A DNA stretch of 64,000 nt, taken from assembly GCF_001421515.1 (NCBI RefSeq), contig NZ_LMKM01000011.1:3876-67875 (forward strand), given 5' to 3'. This DNA comes from Pedobacter sp. Leaf216. GTDB taxonomy: Bacteria; Bacteroidota; Bacteroidia; Sphingobacteriales; Sphingobacteriaceae. Made by a program: the position numbers and the translations under genes. This document shows, piece after piece, positions 6,747 to 16,062 of the stretch; position 1 is the first letter of the stretch; each line of letters opens with the position of its first letter. Below the pieces are notes generated by a model, which worked only from the letters and a program-made list of their open reading frames with translations, searched no databases and was not told the DNA's origin.

Positions 6747-7319
6747 AGATCTGAAATCGGATGCCTTCCAGAAACGGTCTCCACCGTACGCCATGGCTAA
6801 TCTATAGCTTAGATGAACCTTGCGGTTTATTCCGTATCTCTGAAGGTAACTGTATTGCTGGCTTTCAGTGCGCTGATTCCCCTTGAGTTATAAGAAATGG
6901 TGTATTTTTTTTCCGGCTTGCAGCTCATACGCTTTTAAAAGGTCAACCTCCAAAGAAAGTTTATCTTTTGGTTTAACTACAATATAGCTGTCTGCGGGGG
7001 GGCATGATCCTTTTGGCCATGGGGCCTTTATAGGGAGCGTTGTTTTCGTTTTCGTCTTTGACATCAAGGTATTTGCTAATCAGGGGTTAAAAAGGAGTAT
7101 GCAATTTGCAAAAGGATTTTTCGGTTGGCCCAATGTTCTGGATGGTAAAGTTTAAGGTAGCCTTTTCGCCTGCCTTTATAATATCTTTAATGCCAAGACC
7201 AGGTAAAGTGAATCTCCCTGGTTTTTTGAGGGATGGTTGGTGGATGGATTCTGCACCTTTGGACTGGAGCCCGAAAATACAATCAATAGTGCGGGAATAA
7301 TAAATTTAAGTTTTAGCAT
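6747..7319 (-). pseudogene. M35-type (deuterolysin-like) peptidase N-domain remnant
   Basis: Read on the minus strand, ATG 7319 begins a signal-peptide-like start (MLKLKFIIPALLIVFSG). A second frame continues IIKAGEKATLNFTIQNIGPT, KYLDVKDE and APYKGPMAKRI, and a third frame gives DSYIVVKPKDKLSLEVDLLK and KKYTISYNS to a TAA at 6829-6827. These strings match the pattern I know from N-terminal domains of M35 metallopeptidases and related inhibitors (FT..N.G..P.....TP; VPY.GP..KR; Y....PG..LS..VDL...Y). At least two frameshifts and a stop separate the pieces, and the zinc-binding HExxH domain is not found. A further 22-codon stretch, LSYRLAMAYGGDRFW onward, ends near 6747. Confidence 0.6.
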
Positions 7320-8088
7320 GTATCATATGTTTTTAATCATCAATGGTGGACCGTATGCAAATGCTACAGACGATTTTTAACTGGAAGACGGTCAGTAGGA
7401 TAAATTCTTTTCTCATTGCAGGGCATCGTGCAAATGCGTATTTTCTTTCAATTTTTGCTATTGGATTAATTCAGTCTTTTTGACAAAGCTCTTATCGTGA
7501 TAATCAGTTTCAGATCCATTCTCTAATTGGTCTTTAAATAACTGGTGAAGATTTGTTTGTATCATTAAAATGGGGTGTTGTCCGATTGATTTTAAGAAAT
7601 GGCTTGGATTGTTTTTGGCTGTCCCCGTTGGGCCGGGCCATTTGCTGTATCTTTTGTTCCAAAATGATGCCGCGTGTGTCCGAGTCAGGGAGAAATATTT
7701 AAGATATAATACTGCTACGGATTGACAGGGGCCTTAAATTCTTCCTAAATAATCTTTCCTAACAAGTGCTGATAGTTATATGATAGGTAATTAGCAAAAA
7801 AAACATTTAAAGTACTTTGAACTACCAAGTCAATGCAATTATCCGTATTCTTTAGTAATGGTACTGTGTAGATGCCCTGGTGCCGAATTTTTTAAATAAA
7901 TTTCTTTAACTGCTACTTAGCAAAACAACTGTTTAGGAGAGTCATTTATATGAATAATTATAATTTCTATTAAGGGCGACGAAGGTTTATCTCCTACATG
8001 CCGAAAATAAATATTTAACAATAACTTAATATTTAAAATGATGTTATACGTAATTTTTAAATAATTTTGTTATAGAAATCTATAACGC
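7320..8088. other. Intergenic region with dispersed repeat B copy 2
   Basis: No gene is supported. Repeat B copy 2 lies at about 7613-7690. The last 100 bases are very AT-rich. TAATTTTG at 8062-8069 fits the Bacteroidota -7 box TAnnTTTG upstream of the gene at 8089, but no good -33 box was seen at the expected distance. Confidence 0.55.
7613..7690. repeat. Dispersed repeat B, copy 2
   Basis: This is the second copy of the element at 1388-1464. The core GCTGTATCTTTTGTTCCAAA is identical; flanking parts differ by substitutions and small indels. Confidence 0.75.
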
Positions 8089-8619
8089 ATGAAACTCAGC
8101 AATCTCTCATTTATTCTTTGTGTCTGCTTTTTATCCTTGGCTGGTATGAAATGTAAGAAAGACATTACCATGACTCCTGATAAGGAAGAACTTCCGGCTA
8201 TGACACAATCTGGATCAAATACTTTCGGTTTTTTACTCAACGGCGAAGTATGGCTGCCAAAAACGCCATTGTTGAAGGAAAGACTGGATTTGAGCTATGA
8301 CCCAAATTATAAGGGTGGTTCTTTTGGCATCATCGCAAACCGCTATTTATCATCTGTAAATCAGATGGAGTTAAGCATTGGGTTGACAGGCGTTAATAAG
8401 CCGGGAAAATATACTTTTAATAATAACGGGGTAATTTATGCCGACTCGAACTCAAAATGTTATTATTATGAGGACAGGATCGTGTCGGGATCATTGAGCA
8501 TCACCAAGATAGATCTGGCCAACAATTTTATTTCCGGCACTTTCGAATTCAAACTAGAGAAACAGGGTTGTCAGATCATCAATGCCACTGACGGGAGATT
8601 TGATTTAAAGATCCAATAA
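8089..8619 (+). CDS. Predicted exported protein of the NGEVWLP lipoprotein type, 176 aa
   Basis: The N-terminus has a hydrophobic signal (LSFILCVCFLSLAG) followed by MKCKKD. A lipidated Cys is likely, although the -3 to -1 residues GMK are not a canonical lipobox. The body has FGFLLNGEVWLP near residue 48 and ends GRFDLKIQ. The same layout (NG.VWLP-like strand near the start, GRFD at the end) is seen in the broken gene at 13421 and, more loosely, in the lipoprotein at 61017. This resembles the DUF6252 family of Bacteroidota lipoproteins; function unknown. A TAnnTTTG box lies 20 bases upstream of the ATG. Confidence 0.7.
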   Translation: MKLSNLSFILCVCFLSLAGMKCKKDITMTPDKEELPAMTQSGSNTFGFLLNGEVWLPKTPLLKERLDLSYDPNYKGGSFGIIANRYLSSVNQMELSIGLTGVNKPGKYTFNNNGVIYADSNSKCYYYEDRIVSGSLSITKIDLANNFISGTFEFKLEKQGCQIINATDGRFDLKIQ

Positions 8620-8806
8620 ACAGTTTATCTAAGAGAGTTAATTTTTATCGTTCTGTTATCTCAACAGAAAAGATGAACTCCTGTCCAATAAAAACACTTG
8701 ATGCTTAGTACAATTTTTGGGAATCCAGCCCAAGACCGGATTCGTTGTGTCCAATTCTCAAGGTTATTATAACCTATTAATGCAGCAATATAAAAACTCA
8801 CCATCT

Positions 8807-11800
8807 ATGAAAAAAAAACTCTCTCTCTTTATCCTACTTTTATCTATAGGATTTATCACCCGTGCCCAGGATACAACAAGCCTGGAAGGCAAAATGAAAT
8901 TTATGTTTGCGCAGCTCAGCAGAGCTGATATTTCCAGTGGCTTTTTAGAGGAAAGGAGCTTTCCGCTTACATCTTTAAGACCCTTCAACGGTACGCTTAC
9001 CGATAGTAACAAAGTAAACATTAGTACATTAAGGGCAGGCTATTTCACGCTTTACAGTGGGAATATGTTACCCAGCAACCCATTGCTACCGATTGATAGC
9101 ATCAACAATAGGATAGGGCATCACCTGCCAATTCAGAACACTTCGCCAATAGTGATCACTTTTGGTAAATTCAATTCCTTTAAGCCGGATGCATTGAGTA
9201 GTAACCTTGTAACTATCGATGGAGCCGATGTACTTCATGATGTCCTGAATAGATCAGCAAACCCTTATTTGCTGCGTTCATTATTTCTGGCTAGCCCCGT
9301 AAACGAGGACTTTGCATCAGGAAATTTTTCTCTGGTTTTTAAACCCGAGCTTTTCTTTACCAATAGCGGACTGACAGCGAGTACTTTGTATATCGATTTT
9401 GATGACGGTCAAGGTTACCACGCGACTGTCTGGAATTCACCTATATCCCCTTCATATAATACAGCAGGGGCAAAAAATATAAAGATTAAGGTAGTCTTCA
9501 GTGATAACAGCAGCTATGAATGTTATTCTCCTATAACTGTAAAGGAGGTCACAAGCTACGAGCGTTTTAACCCTGATTCATATAGTACTTTCGAAACATT
9601 TTATGCTACCGCCAATCATAGTGGGGGAAGGACTTTTGTCCGTTACAGCAGCCAGAACAGCACCGGCCATTTAAGGAAACCTTTGATTGTAGCTGAGGGC
9701 TTTGATCCGTCCGCTACGGCGCCGACACTTGGAGGGGCTAATTATACCCATACTGATTTTGTAAAAGCACTAACCCGGGTATCTGACCTGGGCTACGATT
9801 TTAATTATCAGTTGGACGATGTTGCCGGATATGACCTCGTGTTCATTGATTACAATAATGGAACCGATGATATAGTTAGGAATGCGAACCTGTTCAAAAG
9901 CGTACTGTCATGGGTAAATGCAGATAAGGCATTGGGCGGTAGTACCCAGCAGAATGTGGTTATGGGGGTCAGTATGGGTGGGCTTGTTGCCCGCTACGCG
10001 CTTGCTGATCTTACTAAAAACAATGTGCCAACGCAGACCCGCTTACTCATCACGCATGACAGCCCGCATCAGGGTGCAAACGTTCCGGTCGGCTTACAGG
10101 AAGTCGCACTGAATATCGGCCGTGCCAACTTAGCGGGCTTCAGCGTGGAATCGATTTTGCCACAGTATGCTGAAATTGCAAGAATCATGGCAAGCCCTGC
10201 GACTAAACAGTTACTAACTTACAGGGTAGAAACCCATGTTAACACCCTGATTCCCGGTTACGATTTTCTAAGTTATTTTTATACCACTATTGAATCTAAT
10301 ACCTGGTTGAACAGTGTATATAGGCCAATGATTACATTTTCAGCGTCAGATCCGCAACCTACTTACCGTTTTATAGCGACCAGCCAAGGCTCAGAATGTG
10401 CCGTTCCGGTTGCTACACCGGGTTCGACACTCCTAAATGTACAGGGTAATGCAGTAGCGGCTCTGTTTCCTTTTTTGGCAAGTGCTAAGGCCAATGCTAC
10501 CATAGAAGCCAATGCGCTGCCAAATATGTGGAGCAATGGACAGGTTTCAAAGATCGACATGTCTTTCAAGGTCTATCTTTTTGGTTTTCTTAGGGTTAAG
10601 AAAGATGTTTTTAAATCTATTAAGACAATCAATAATTCGAGTTTTCTTCCAATTGACGGTGCTCCTGGCGGTACATCTCCGATCGGCAGCCTGAGCGTGG
10701 GTGGTTCTATTTCGGGGGTACAGTCATTGGACTTTCTCTTTTTTAAGCTTTTTTATGCAGCAGGGGGAAGCGGCACACTGAATAATTTTACTTTTGTGCC
10801 TACCGTAAGTGCGCTGGATATCCAGAATACCAATCTGGAAACTTTGTCAAAACCGTATGTGGGCGGAGTAAGTCCGGCCGATCATCCTTCAACAGCTGCA
10901 AACTTTATTGCACAGGGTGCTGTGCAGGCTAGCAGTAACGAGCGTCATACCCAGTTTACCGCACGTACTTCTCAATGGTTATATAACGAGATGGAAAACG
11001 TTGCCGGCAATAACCTTAACTGTTCGGGCACCTGTTTTCCAGCTTACGGGTTAACACTTACCGGTCCGGCAGTAATGTGTGATGAGGCCACTTACACCGT
11101 AAATAACCTACAGGCCGGTCAAACATTAGTATGGAGTGTCGAGGGACCCGGGGTTATCAGTTCGAGCTCTGGCAGCCAGGCTACCGTTACCAGGTCTGAC
11201 TATGGGCTGGGAAAGGTTAAGGCAAGTGTTGTTTCGAACTGTGGCGGTGTACCTTTGGAGATTTCTGTCCGAATGGGCGTTCCTTATGCTGTACATGTTT
11301 CGGAGATTTATTCGGAGGAAGGTTGTGGAGGAGTGAACAGTGAGGGGACAGTTCTGTTTTCTACCAGTTCACGTCCATATGTTGAATACGCGAATATTTT
11401 CAAGTACGATATCGGGCAGACACCGGCTTTTCCGGTTGAGGTAAATTACTATCTGCTTAATGCGGATGGAATTTTTTACCAAAAAAGTTTTATGACATCT
11501 CAACAGACCGGTACGGTTATCCTCCCAAGGATGTTGATGCCCGTAGGATTTTATAACCTTGAAATGTGGCTGACGGGGACCGAATGTTCCGAACCGATGT
11601 GGGAGGAAGGGTTTATCGTTGTCAGTTGTGATTATAATTCTCGCGTAGCGGTGTATCCCAATCCTACAAGTAATGAGATTAGGATCGGCTTTCAAAGCGC
11701 TGATCAGGCTGCGAGCTCTTCCAAGGTAAGTCCTGACAAGGTTGGGCAGGATTTTAGTGCCAAACTTTATAATGGAAAAGGAATTTTGCTCAGGGAAGGT

Positions 11801-11923
11801 AAGACCGATCAGTTTAGCAAGGAAGTTTCGTTACAGGTGTCTGATCTTCCAAATGGTACCTACTTTGTCCATATCTTGGAAGGAACCCAGAAAACTATGA
11901 AACAGGTAATCATACAGCATTAA
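8807..11923 (+). CDS. T9SS-secreted alpha/beta hydrolase (PGAP1/lipase-like), 1038 aa
   Basis: I place the start at ATG 8807 because MKKKLSLFILLLSIGF with cleavage near TRAQ is a proper signal peptide; the longer frame from 8717 would bury it. The nucleophile elbow GVSMGG has Ser389, followed by LVARYAL, and THDSPHQG supplies a likely acidic residue (Asp418); a late His (ERHTQF) is a candidate third member. This is the pattern of PGAP1-like and other lipases, so an esterase or lipase acting outside the cell is likely. An Ig-like segment follows (about 750-850). From about residue 948 the C-terminus is a type A T9SS sorting domain (VYPNPTSNEI ... GTYFVHI ... KQVIIQH). A PorV-like gene starts 55 bases downstream. 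Confidence 0.85.
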   Translation: MKKKLSLFILLLSIGFITRAQDTTSLEGKMKFMFAQLSRADISSGFLEERSFPLTSLRPFNGTLTDSNKVNISTLRAGYFTLYSGNMLPSNPLLPIDSINNRIGHHLPIQNTSPIVITFGKFNSFKPDALSSNLVTIDGADVLHDVLNRSANPYLLRSLFLASPVNEDFASGNFSLVFKPELFFTNSGLTASTLYIDFDDGQGYHATVWNSPISPSYNTAGAKNIKIKVVFSDNSSYECYSPITVKEVTSYERFNPDSYSTFETFYATANHSGGRTFVRYSSQNSTGHLRKPLIVAEGFDPSATAPTLGGANYTHTDFVKALTRVSDLGYDFNYQLDDVAGYDLVFIDYNNGTDDIVRNANLFKSVLSWVNADKALGGSTQQNVVMGVSMGGLVARYALADLTKNNVPTQTRLLITHDSPHQGANVPVGLQEVALNIGRANLAGFSVESILPQYAEIARIMASPATKQLLTYRVETHVNTLIPGYDFLSYFYTTIESNTWLNSVYRPMITFSASDPQPTYRFIATSQGSECAVPVATPGSTLLNVQGNAVAALFPFLASAKANATIEANALPNMWSNGQVSKIDMSFKVYLFGFLRVKKDVFKSIKTINNSSFLPIDGAPGGTSPIGSLSVGGSISGVQSLDFLFFKLFYAAGGSGTLNNFTFVPTVSALDIQNTNLETLSKPYVGGVSPADHPSTAANFIAQGAVQASSNERHTQFTARTSQWLYNEMENVAGNNLNCSGTCFPAYGLTLTGPAVMCDEATYTVNNLQAGQTLVWSVEGPGVISSSSGSQATVTRSDYGLGKVKASVVSNCGGVPLEISVRMGVPYAVHVSEIYSEEGCGGVNSEGTVLFSTSSRPYVEYANIFKYDIGQTPAFPVEVNYYLLNADGIFYQKSFMTSQQTGTVILPRMLMPVGFYNLEMWLTGTECSEPMWEEGFIVVSCDYNSRVAVYPNPTSNEIRIGFQSADQAASSSKVSPDKVGQDFSAKLYNGKGILLREGKTDQFSKEVSLQVSDLPNGTYFVHILEGTQKTMKQVIIQH

Positions 11924-11978
11924 TTTTTCATTAATAGGGGAGGATTCTGTTTTTTCTCCCCTTCTAATCGCGCTCATC

Positions 11979-13070
11979 ATGAATAGACCATGGCTTTTCC
12001 CAGTCCTTATTTGTTGCCTTTTTGCACGTACTGCCCATTCGCAGTTGGTTGAACAGGCTCTTAAGCCTTCAAATCAGCTGGCTGTTCCATTTTTATTGCT
12101 TTCAACCGATGCCGTTTCATCGGGTATGGGGGAAGCGGGTAATGCGCTGCTGTCCGATAATAGCACGGCTGAGCCGAATACAGCCATGGCAAACTTTTTA
12201 GAGCGGAGATTTGGGGTAAGCATAACTTATACTCCATGGTTAAGAGAATTGGTCCGCGACAGGAAATTAATGTTCGCAGGCGGATTTTACAGGTTTGAAT
12301 CACAAATGACAATGACTGCATCGCTAAATTACCTTTCTTATGGACAGATAGATCTGATTGATATCAATAATGTCAATATGGGCTCTATCCAACCGACGGA
12401 ATATGTAGGAAGTGTGGGGATTTCAAAGGGCTTTGGTTCAAAATTTTCGTTGGGTATGAAACTCAAGCTTATCCATTCCAATCTCTATACCGGTGCTGAT
12501 GCGGCGGTTTCAAGGCAGGCAGGAACTGCATACTGCGTTAATGTATCTGCCTTTCAACGCTTTCCCCTCAATTCCTTTCACAACTCCGAAATTGCTGTTT
12601 CTGTAAATATTGAAAATATTGGCCCCAAAATATCTTACTACAACCGGGCAGACCAAAGGTCATTTTTGCCCAGTAATCTAAAAATTGGCACTGCCTTTAA
12701 AACACGGACAACGGCTGAAGGTGAGATTGGGATCGCACTGGATTTTAATAAACTGCTGGTGCCCGAAAAGCCATTGAATGCGGATGCTAGTGTCATGCAG
12801 AGCATTGTTTCCTCATTCTCGCCGGGTGGTGGTTTAGGTATAGGTGATATTGGAGCGTCGATTGGAGCTCAGTTTTGTTACAGGAAAACCTTATCTTTTA
12901 GATTAGGTTATAATCTTCAAGGTGATGAGCGATCACCTGGCAGCTTTTTCTCTGCAGGGATGGGATTGAAAAGAAAGAAAATTGGTTTAAATCTGGCTTA
13001 CCTTTCCGGGAATCCACAACGCACGTTTCTAAGCAACACAATGAGATTTACCCTTGATTATTCGATGTAG
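11979..13070 (+). CDS. porV: PorV-like type IX secretion outer-membrane protein, 363 aa
   Basis: A signal peptide (cleaved after AHSQ) is followed by the PorV/PorQ signature region: VPFLLLSTDAVSSGMGEAG, then NPAMAN-like PNTAMANFLERRFGVSITY and TPWLRELV. The rest alternates strands typical of a 14-strand FadL-like barrel and ends in a strand with Phe (MRFTLDYSM). PorV helps release T9SS cargo and pass it to the attachment complex. Length is slightly under the usual 390 or so residues. The gene directly follows a T9SS cargo gene in the same orientation, so this may be a dedicated paralogue rather than the housekeeping PorV; the genome would need to be checked for another copy. Confidence 0.8.
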   Translation: MNRPWLFPVLICCLFARTAHSQLVEQALKPSNQLAVPFLLLSTDAVSSGMGEAGNALLSDNSTAEPNTAMANFLERRFGVSITYTPWLRELVRDRKLMFAGGFYRFESQMTMTASLNYLSYGQIDLIDINNVNMGSIQPTEYVGSVGISKGFGSKFSLGMKLKLIHSNLYTGADAAVSRQAGTAYCVNVSAFQRFPLNSFHNSEIAVSVNIENIGPKISYYNRADQRSFLPSNLKIGTAFKTRTTAEGEIGIALDFNKLLVPEKPLNADASVMQSIVSSFSPGGGLGIGDIGASIGAQFCYRKTLSFRLGYNLQGDERSPGSFFSAGMGLKRKKIGLNLAYLSGNPQRTFLSNTMRFTLDYSM

Positions 13071-13420
13071 GCAGGGCTTTTCGAACAGGTGCTATTGCTT
13101 ATCACATTTTAGCCAATTAAGATATAGGTTATCATCACCTGCGTGTGCGGAGACAGGTTTATGATAAGGGATATGTTCCGGTGAGATACTGGCTGCAATA
13201 AAACTCCCGTAGTGATTATTGAGATTTACATTTCAAAGGCTATATCATACAGTAATCCATTCGGCTTACCGTTACTTTCAAGCGATCCGAAAGCCTAAGC
13301 GATCGCTTTTGAAAATGAAGTGCTTATTTCCTGTGCCTGCGATTTTCCAAAAAATGAGGCAAGCGAAAAAAGGGAAATTAGTATTCCCCTCAGAGCGTTT
13401 TTATTATAGGTTAGAAATTT
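13071..13420. other. Intergenic region with dispersed repeat C copy 2
   Basis: Repeat C copy 2 occupies about 13130-13192. The plus-strand open frame that runs through 13219-13452 has no protein-like features and overlaps the end of a pseudogene on the other strand. Nothing else was found. Confidence 0.6.
13130..13192. repeat. Dispersed repeat C, copy 2
   Basis: This is the second copy of the element at 1237-1297, sharing ATCATCACCTGCGT and GGGATATGTT.CGGTGA. It sits 60 bases beyond the porV-like gene. Confidence 0.75.
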
Positions 13421-13979
13421 TTATAAGTCATCATCAAATCTTCCTTCTCTGATCTCCACTTTTTCTCCTCTGTTACTTACTGCGTCGAACGAAAACGTTC
13501 CGGAGCAAATTTTCTCAATAAAATAGGTTAAGCGCAGGTTTCCTTTCACCTGGCCGTTTTTATGATAATCAGTAGCGTAAGACTTTTGAGGGCCTCTATA
13601 ATTATAATGCCCATAGGGATTGTCTTCCAGAGGTTAGCCACTAGCTAAGGTGTAGTTTTCTCCCTGTTTTAGTTCTGCTGCATTAATGAACAAACGAATA
13701 CAGGCAGAACCCTTTAATCCATTTCTTTTCAACACTGAAAGTAAGGGATTTTTTATTATTTACCATTCCATATGAGAAATTTAAAGGTTCCCTAACCACT
13801 GACGCCTGCAGTTTTGGTAAAAATACCTGTCCGTTAAAAATGCATTCGAAAGCATTGGCGACTATTGTGGTTAGCGGTGGCAAATTATCAATAGGGTTAT
13901 TACTTTTTTTCTTACATGAGATCCCTGTGATGAGCAGGGACCCTATTAGCATAGCCGTTCGAGATTGCGCTCTGTTCAT
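13421..13979 (-). pseudogene. Broken lipoprotein of the NGQVFLP type
   Basis: ATG 13979 starts a lipoprotein signal (MLIGSLLITGISC, lipobox TGISC). It reads into NAFECIFNGQVFLPKLQASV and fails soon after KKSLTFS. Moving one frame gives LKRNGLKGSACIRLFINAAE and LKQGENYTLASG, then a TAA, then PLEDNPYGHYNYRGPQKSY, SGTFSFDAVSNRGEKVEI and REGRFDDDL before the real end at 13421. So one frameshift (about 13720-13740) and one in-frame stop disable the gene. Its layout matches the intact gene at 8089, making it a decayed paralogue. Confidence 0.8.
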
Positions 13980-14210
13980 CTGACTTGGTTTGTGAGGCGA
14001 AAATAACATGTATCAAGTATTCTGTATATTAAGTTTTGTTATCTAGCTTTTCACTTTGACTTGGCGCTTTAGCAAACAGTCATGCATAAATTTTAAGGTA
14101 TATATCGACCAAATAGAATTGGGACAACTAAAAATTGTGGGCATTTCGGCAAAAATGGCCAGCCGTTCCGCATTTAAACTGTCACCCCATTTCACTTTAA
14201 AGTGGTTCAT

Positions 14211-14337
14211 CGTCACTTTTGGTGAAAACTAAAAATCCTAAAATATTTGATTAAATCCCTAGCTGCATGCTGAGCTTTTTCAAGCTTGAAGAATATTCTT
14301 TTAGAGCCGGATATGGAATCCTTCACCAAAAGTGACG
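14211..14337. repeat. Perfect 16-base inverted repeat pair
   Basis: CGTCACTTTTGGTGAA at 14211-14226 is the exact reverse complement of TTCACCAAAAGTGACG at 14322-14337. The 95 bases between them are AT-rich and hold no gene. The size and shape fit a MITE-like or excised-element scar. Confidence 0.8.
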
Positions 14338-14444
14338 GAGAGCCACTTGCACCGAAATACACAATATTATTTCTGTATAACAGGATTTTTGAGTAAACAT
14401 TTCTCCAGAGGAATAATCGTATTTTGTAAGCGGGGGCTTGGGTC

Positions 14445-14460
14445 ATGCATTGCAATGCAT
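14445..14460. repeat. Perfect 16-base palindrome
   Basis: ATGCATTGCAATGCAT reads the same on both strands. It could be an operator for a dimeric protein, but no gene start lies nearby. Confidence 0.7.
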
Positions 14461-14464
14461 AAAA

Positions 14465-14501
14465 CATATTAAGTCCAAGTTCAGTTCTCGGACTTAATAT
14501 G
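14465..14501. repeat. 12-base hairpin
   Basis: CATATTAAGTCC (14465-14476) and GGACTTAATATG (14490-14501) pair perfectly around a 13-base loop. It lies about 90 bases past the stop of the minus-strand phosphatase gene, so it may mark the end of that operon, though it has no T-run. Confidence 0.7.
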
Positions 14502-14589
14502 TCAACTTTTAGGGACGAGCAATCAACGTATACTATCAATCTAAGATATGTTTTGATTCACTCTAATGGTAATACAAAACGTATTGTAA

Positions 14590-16041
14590 TTATTTGGATG
14601 AGAATTTGCCTAGAACCTTATCAGCCTTTAAGATTTCTAAATCACTTTTTTTGACGTCTTTCATCATCGTGAAGTGATCATGTATTACACCGTCCGAAGC
14701 AATCCATTTTAGATCAAGTTTATTTCCCTGAACTTCGAGCATCACCGCTCCGCCTACTTTGTTATTGGAGTAATACATAAGGTCATGAGGGTAGGTCGCT
14801 TTATTACCGCCCAGTGCTCCCGCAGAACCACTTACTACATATACGGTGCCTTTTTTATCACTACTGCTTTTGATGTAGGGCATGGAATTTTTGCTGCCGT
14901 CGTAGAGTGCTGTAGATGAACTGATTTCATATTTCTTAGCATCAAAATCTGCTTCTTTTCCGAAATAACCTTTAATAAGCTTGCTTCTCTCATAAACGTG
15001 GCTATGGCCGCACAACACTAAATCTACTCCATTTTCTTCTAGGATTTTAATAAAGTTTTCCCTGATTTTTACCAATAAAGATTCGGTATCCGAATCGTGC
15101 GATCCTTTGGTATAAGGAGGGTGATGGAAGTAAGCCACTGTCCACTGCTTGTTGCTGTTTGCTTTTAAATCTTTTTTTACCCATTCGGCCTGCTCACCCA
15201 TTTCATCGTAAATGTGTTGGCCTTTTTTGTCTGGACCGTATGAATCTAGCGCAAGAAAATGAACGTTTCCAATGTCGTAAGAATAATATGATTCTGTATT
15301 TGAAGGAACCCCGCCCGCCTCTGCCTGGGTAGGTACGGAGAAATTTTGATAATACGCCATTTTATTCTCATCAGTTGCTGTAGATGAAGCAAAATCGTGA
15401 TAATCATGATTACCTGGTACCGGATAGAGTGGGTATTTCTTTAACAAATTATCTTTATAAATATTGAAGAATTTGGCTTGGAATTCTGCATCTGTACCGT
15501 CAGAATAGGCATTGTCCCCCATTAAAATCCACGCATTTAGATAATTGTTTCCCAGATATTTAATTACCTGGTCTCTTACATTTCTCTGATTAGCGGAATT
15601 GTTGCCGCAATCGCCGAACCCTGCAATTCTGATGAGCTGTTCGCTGCCTGTTTGTGGAAAGGTGTAAAAATAGTTTTCATTATCGCCCTGAAGTGTTGTA
15701 TCTGCATGGTTCCCAATAGTATAATAATACTTCGTCATTGGTTTCAGGTTTTTCAGCTTAACAATGTGTTCACTAACCAAAGTCGAATCTATAGTTTCAT
15801 ATTGCAATTTCTCAGGGCTTTCTCCATATCTAACCCGACTTCTGTCGTATACATTTGTGCGCCACCTTAAAGTCATGCTGGTTGGGCTTGCCATTTGTAA
15901 ATACGGCCCTCTAAGCAATTCAGCTTGGATACCCGAGAGTGCCTTCTTCTCTTTTTTTACTTCTTTTGGTGCGGCATCGTTCTGAGCCAAAACCCCAAAA
16001 GGCAGCGCCATTATTAAGAGTAATGTGTTGATTGTTTTCAT
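14590..16041 (-). CDS. Purple acid phosphatase-like metallophosphoesterase, 483 aa
   Basis: The signal peptide (MKTINTLLLIMALPFGVLAQ) sends it to the periplasm. Residues about 42-130 form the fibronectin-like N-domain of purple acid phosphatases (LRGPYLQMASPTSMTLRW). The metallophosphatase core shows all five blocks: GDCG (Asp144), GDNAYSDG (175-182), GNHDYHD (from 210), a His in YFHHPPY and GHSHVYERS. The Tyr after GDNA is the residue that gives this class its purple Fe ligand. It hydrolyses phosphate monoesters. It is the last gene of an operon with a di-heme peroxidase (21-base gap) and a TonB receptor, suggesting phosphate-ester scavenging. Confidence 0.88.
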   Translation of the reverse strand: MKTINTLLLIMALPFGVLAQNDAAPKEVKKEKKALSGIQAELLRGPYLQMASPTSMTLRWRTNVYDRSRVRYGESPEKLQYETIDSTLVSEHIVKLKNLKPMTKYYYTIGNHADTTLQGDNENYFYTFPQTGSEQLIRIAGFGDCGNNSANQRNVRDQVIKYLGNNYLNAWILMGDNAYSDGTDAEFQAKFFNIYKDNLLKKYPLYPVPGNHDYHDFASSTATDENKMAYYQNFSVPTQAEAGGVPSNTESYYSYDIGNVHFLALDSYGPDKKGQHIYDEMGEQAEWVKKDLKANSNKQWTVAYFHHPPYTKGSHDSDTESLLVKIRENFIKILEENGVDLVLCGHSHVYERSKLIKGYFGKEADFDAKKYEISSSTALYDGSKNSMPYIKSSSDKKGTVYVVSGSAGALGGNKATYPHDLMYYSNNKVGGAVMLEVQGNKLDLKWIASDGVIHDHFTMMKDVKKSDLEILKADKVLGKFSSK

Positions 16042-16062
16042 TGATTTATTTGTTAATTTTTG

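Larger units (their letters stand above)
13980..14589. other. Gene-free stretch with three inverted repeats
   Basis: A 108-codon minus-strand frame here runs straight through the inverted repeats and has no family features, so I do not call it. Visible structure: a perfect 16-base inverted pair 95 bases apart, a perfect 16-base palindrome and a 12-base stem with 13-base loop. Read on the minus strand, 14101-14210 contains a peptide-like stretch starting MNHFKVKWGDSL that I could not place. Confidence 0.5.

Noticed and set aside
13219..13452. Plus-strand 77-codon frame
   Set aside because: It overlaps the antisense end of the broken lipoprotein gene and has a compositional bias without protein features.
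14213..14539. A 108-codon minus-strand open frame
   Set aside because: It runs directly through two inverted repeats and a palindrome, has no family features or signal, and its composition is that of spacer DNA.
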